DNA of 64,000 nt, from assembly GCA_905250025.1 (NCBI GenBank), contig CAJNOJ010000018.1:62001-126000 (forward strand), written 5' to 3'. This DNA is from Adineta ricciae. Lineage: Eukaryota; Rotifera; Eurotatoria; Adinetida; Adinetidae. The position numbers were made by a program, and so were the translations under genes. The notes below the pieces were generated by a model, which worked only from the letters and a program-made list of their open reading frames with translations, did no database searches and had not been told where the DNA came from. This document shows positions 61,836 to 64,000 of this stretch, one piece after another; the stretch's first letter is position 1, and each line of letters starts with the position of its first letter.

Positions 61836-64000
61836 TCAATCTTCATTGCTATTACTTTGAACATAGAGACTATCTTGCATCAAATCACCAGCAGTCGTGC
61901 GAGCTAATTCTTGAGCGAGTTTATCCAATTCAGGGTCATAATTTGCAGGATATTCGATACCTTTTCGCACCTTTAAAGAAAAACAGTGAGCATAAACGAA
62001 AGAATACGAGTTTCCACATACCTTAGCTTTCTTGCGAAGATTAGGTGACAGTTTCAAGCAATTCGTCCAACCACTACACATCTTTGATAAAATGAGATTT
62101 CTATTGAAAGAGAAAAACCTACGTTTCGTCTCCAACTAATAGAATCGGATGAATAGGATTGAAAGCCAATTTTGTGCATGATTTTCCCGATTCGTTTGCT
62201 AACAGTTGTTCGCAAATAGGTTCGAGTTTATTGGAATGAATATCGAATATGTAAACTTTGCCATCTGCACCAGCTACAGCAAATAATGTCGATGTATACG
62301 GCGACCAAACAACGTCTTGTAAGCTTGTGCACAAATCGAATTTCATCAAACATTCGCTGCAACAGAAGAGCACGATTTTGACTTATTTGTCAACGAGAGA
62401 AAATGAAACGAACGATAATTGTTCATGCCATAATTTGACTGTTCCATCAGCAGAACACGAAGCAAAAGTATTCGGATGAAAAGGACTATTATAAACAAAA
62501 GAATAGATTCAATCGGATATGAAACATTACATTACCTCCATCGTACTGAATAAACAGCAAAATCATGAGCGTCAAATGTCATATCAATTATTCCCGGATC
62601 ATTCATAGACGCTTTATAAATCTTGCCATCTTCGGTTCCAACAAGAAATGTCTCTTTATGATGCCGCTGGAAATCGAATGCAAGGGCAGGACCTGCTCAA
62701 TACTTTCAAATCTTTGAAGTTCAAATTCAAACACTAAAACCTGGCAAAGTCAAAAGGGTACCATCATCCAGTCGCGTTGATTTTGTTGCACTTGGTAAAG
62801 TCAATAGAATCACTTGTCTCAATTCTCCCTTAATACATGTCCATCGAATCACTTTACCATCACTTCCCACCGAACAAAATCGAGGATAATGATCATCGGG
62901 TGATGTACACCATTGAACCTATATGTTACATCACTGCGACGAAAGAATTCTTGATTATTAAATTTGCATACTTGCCATACACATCCGAGATGTTTACATG
63001 TATATGATGAATTGATAAACACAGCTTTACCAGATGAGATTGATATATCATAAACAATCACATCACCATCCATTAATCCAACACAAATAAGATATCTAAT
63101 AGAAAATTTGCAAAGACCGAGTCTAATTTCGAATTCAATCATCATATCTTACGATCGAGAGGGTAAACAATCAATAGACAGAACAGTACTCTCCGTATGA
63201 ATCAACGTATCTGGGTGATTGTTGTTCAACGTAAAAATCGCTATTGTACCTTGAACACGTTCAGCTCGATCATCTTCAGAGTGAATGAGAAGTAGATGTC
63301 AAGTGTTTGACGTCAAACAGAGAAGATCTTACAGAGTCCATATCCAATGATTAACATATCTGAATAAGTTGGGTTCCATGCTAATGCTGTGACTGATCGG
63401 TTAGGGATTGTCGATGCAAACTTCCATAAAGGAAATAATGTGCCCATCGGATCACGTATTTCATCCGTTTGATCTTCGAAATATTTGAAATCTACAAAGA
63501 TGAAAATGTTAGTCCTATGTTTTATATCAAAGAGTTTAAAGATTACTATAAATCATTTCATGATATCGATTTTGATTCAAAATACGTTCGATGGATTTTA
63601 GAACTTGCACTTGACGGCGCTTGACAATAGTCTATGGAAAATGTGACTTATGTAAGTCAGTGAACAAAGTCTTTTTTCGTACTTCTGGCTTGAGGCGATT
63701 CGTTTTCATTATTTTCCTGTCCAGTATGTCTTTACTTAGCCCATAGTTTGGTTTCTGTTTCCTTTTGTCTTTATCTTTTTCCTGAAAATATTCTGGTAGT
63801 ATTCTTCTGTCTAAAGAGTAGAGTTTAGATACTTGTTCGGTATAATCAATCGTATATTCTTGGTAGATTATTCGTTGGTTCGCTAATCCAACAAATTTCT
63901 TATTCGGTATCGGATCAGTCAATGTCATAACATCCTGGAATTATGATATGTTTTGCTAGACTAAGTAGAACCAATCAAACTTTGCTAGGTGAAGAATATG
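61836..64000 (-). CDS. DNAI1: Axonemal dynein intermediate chain 1, 3' part (5' end beyond window)
   Basis: WD-repeat intermediate chain of the ciliary outer dynein arm. Visible from the window edge: NYGLSKDILDRKIMKTNRLK (non-WD region), then RDPMGTLFPLWKF, equivalent to the family's GTLLPLWKF before the WD propeller, ALAWNPTYSDMLIIGYGLY, ICVGLMDGDVIVYD, a GTEDGKIYK repeat (62.6 kb), VRWSPFHPNTFASCSADGTV, VVWSPYTSTLFAVAGADGKV, and the C-terminal KLSPNLRK signature followed by an acidic tail ending SNSNED. Exons are separated by ~50-bp introns. The exon at 63632-63936 starts with a splice acceptor, so more coding sequence lies to the right of the window. Confidence 0.9.

Overview
This is a eukaryotic (animal) nuclear window. 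It is AT-rich, its genes are cut by many introns of about 50-60 bp with GT-AG ends, and several genes are metazoan-specific (caveolin, BAZ2, cytospin, axonemal dynein intermediate chain, PSME4). Compact introns, tandem and segmental gene copies and a bacterial-type secreted enzyme together suggest a bdelloid rotifer or similar micro-invertebrate. The species is inference.

Layout. At 0.2-1.7 kb there is an intronless secreted sphingomyelinase-like gene (+). From 2.0 to 8.9 kb lies a large BAZ2A/BAZ2B-type chromatin remodelling subunit (-) with MBD, DDT, WHIM-like, two PHD-like fingers and a bromodomain. Then about 4.9 kb has no recognisable coding sequence but carries simple repeats. Elongation factor 1-gamma (+) fills 13.8-15.5 kb. 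From 15.7 to 27.6 kb lies a rearranged accessory region: two copies of an unknown minus-strand gene and its flank, two paralogous coiled-coil genes, degenerate paralogous fragments, two inverted copies of a short TIR element (one inside a coding exon) and a 926-bp fold-back element. A caveolin (+) and a SETD3-type methyltransferase (-) converge at 27.9-30.4 kb.

Two tandem PSME4/PA200 proteasome-activator genes (-) occupy 30.8-45.8 kb. They share near-identical blocks, introns included, separated by clearly diverged stretches, which points to gene conversion. At 46.8-47.4 kb two U1 snRNA genes stand head to head. One has the standard 5' end. The other has an altered splice-site-recognition sequence but keeps U1 loops, an Sm-like site and a 3' hairpin. 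Both have the same AT-rich element at matching distance from the 5' end. A MARVEL-like four-TM gene (-), a cytospin/SPECC1L-like coiled-coil plus CH gene (-) with several candidate alternative first exons out to 58.7 kb, a small unknown gene (+) and the 3' part of an axonemal dynein intermediate chain 1 gene (-) follow. The last two have stop codons only 6 bp apart.

The housekeeping and cytoskeletal genes do not form a pathway. The most interesting signals are the divergent variant U1 pair, the mosaic PSME4 pair, the exon-disrupting mobile element and the alternative first exons. Exon boundaries were read by eye from reading frame and GT-AG sites, so boundaries of the large genes are approximate.
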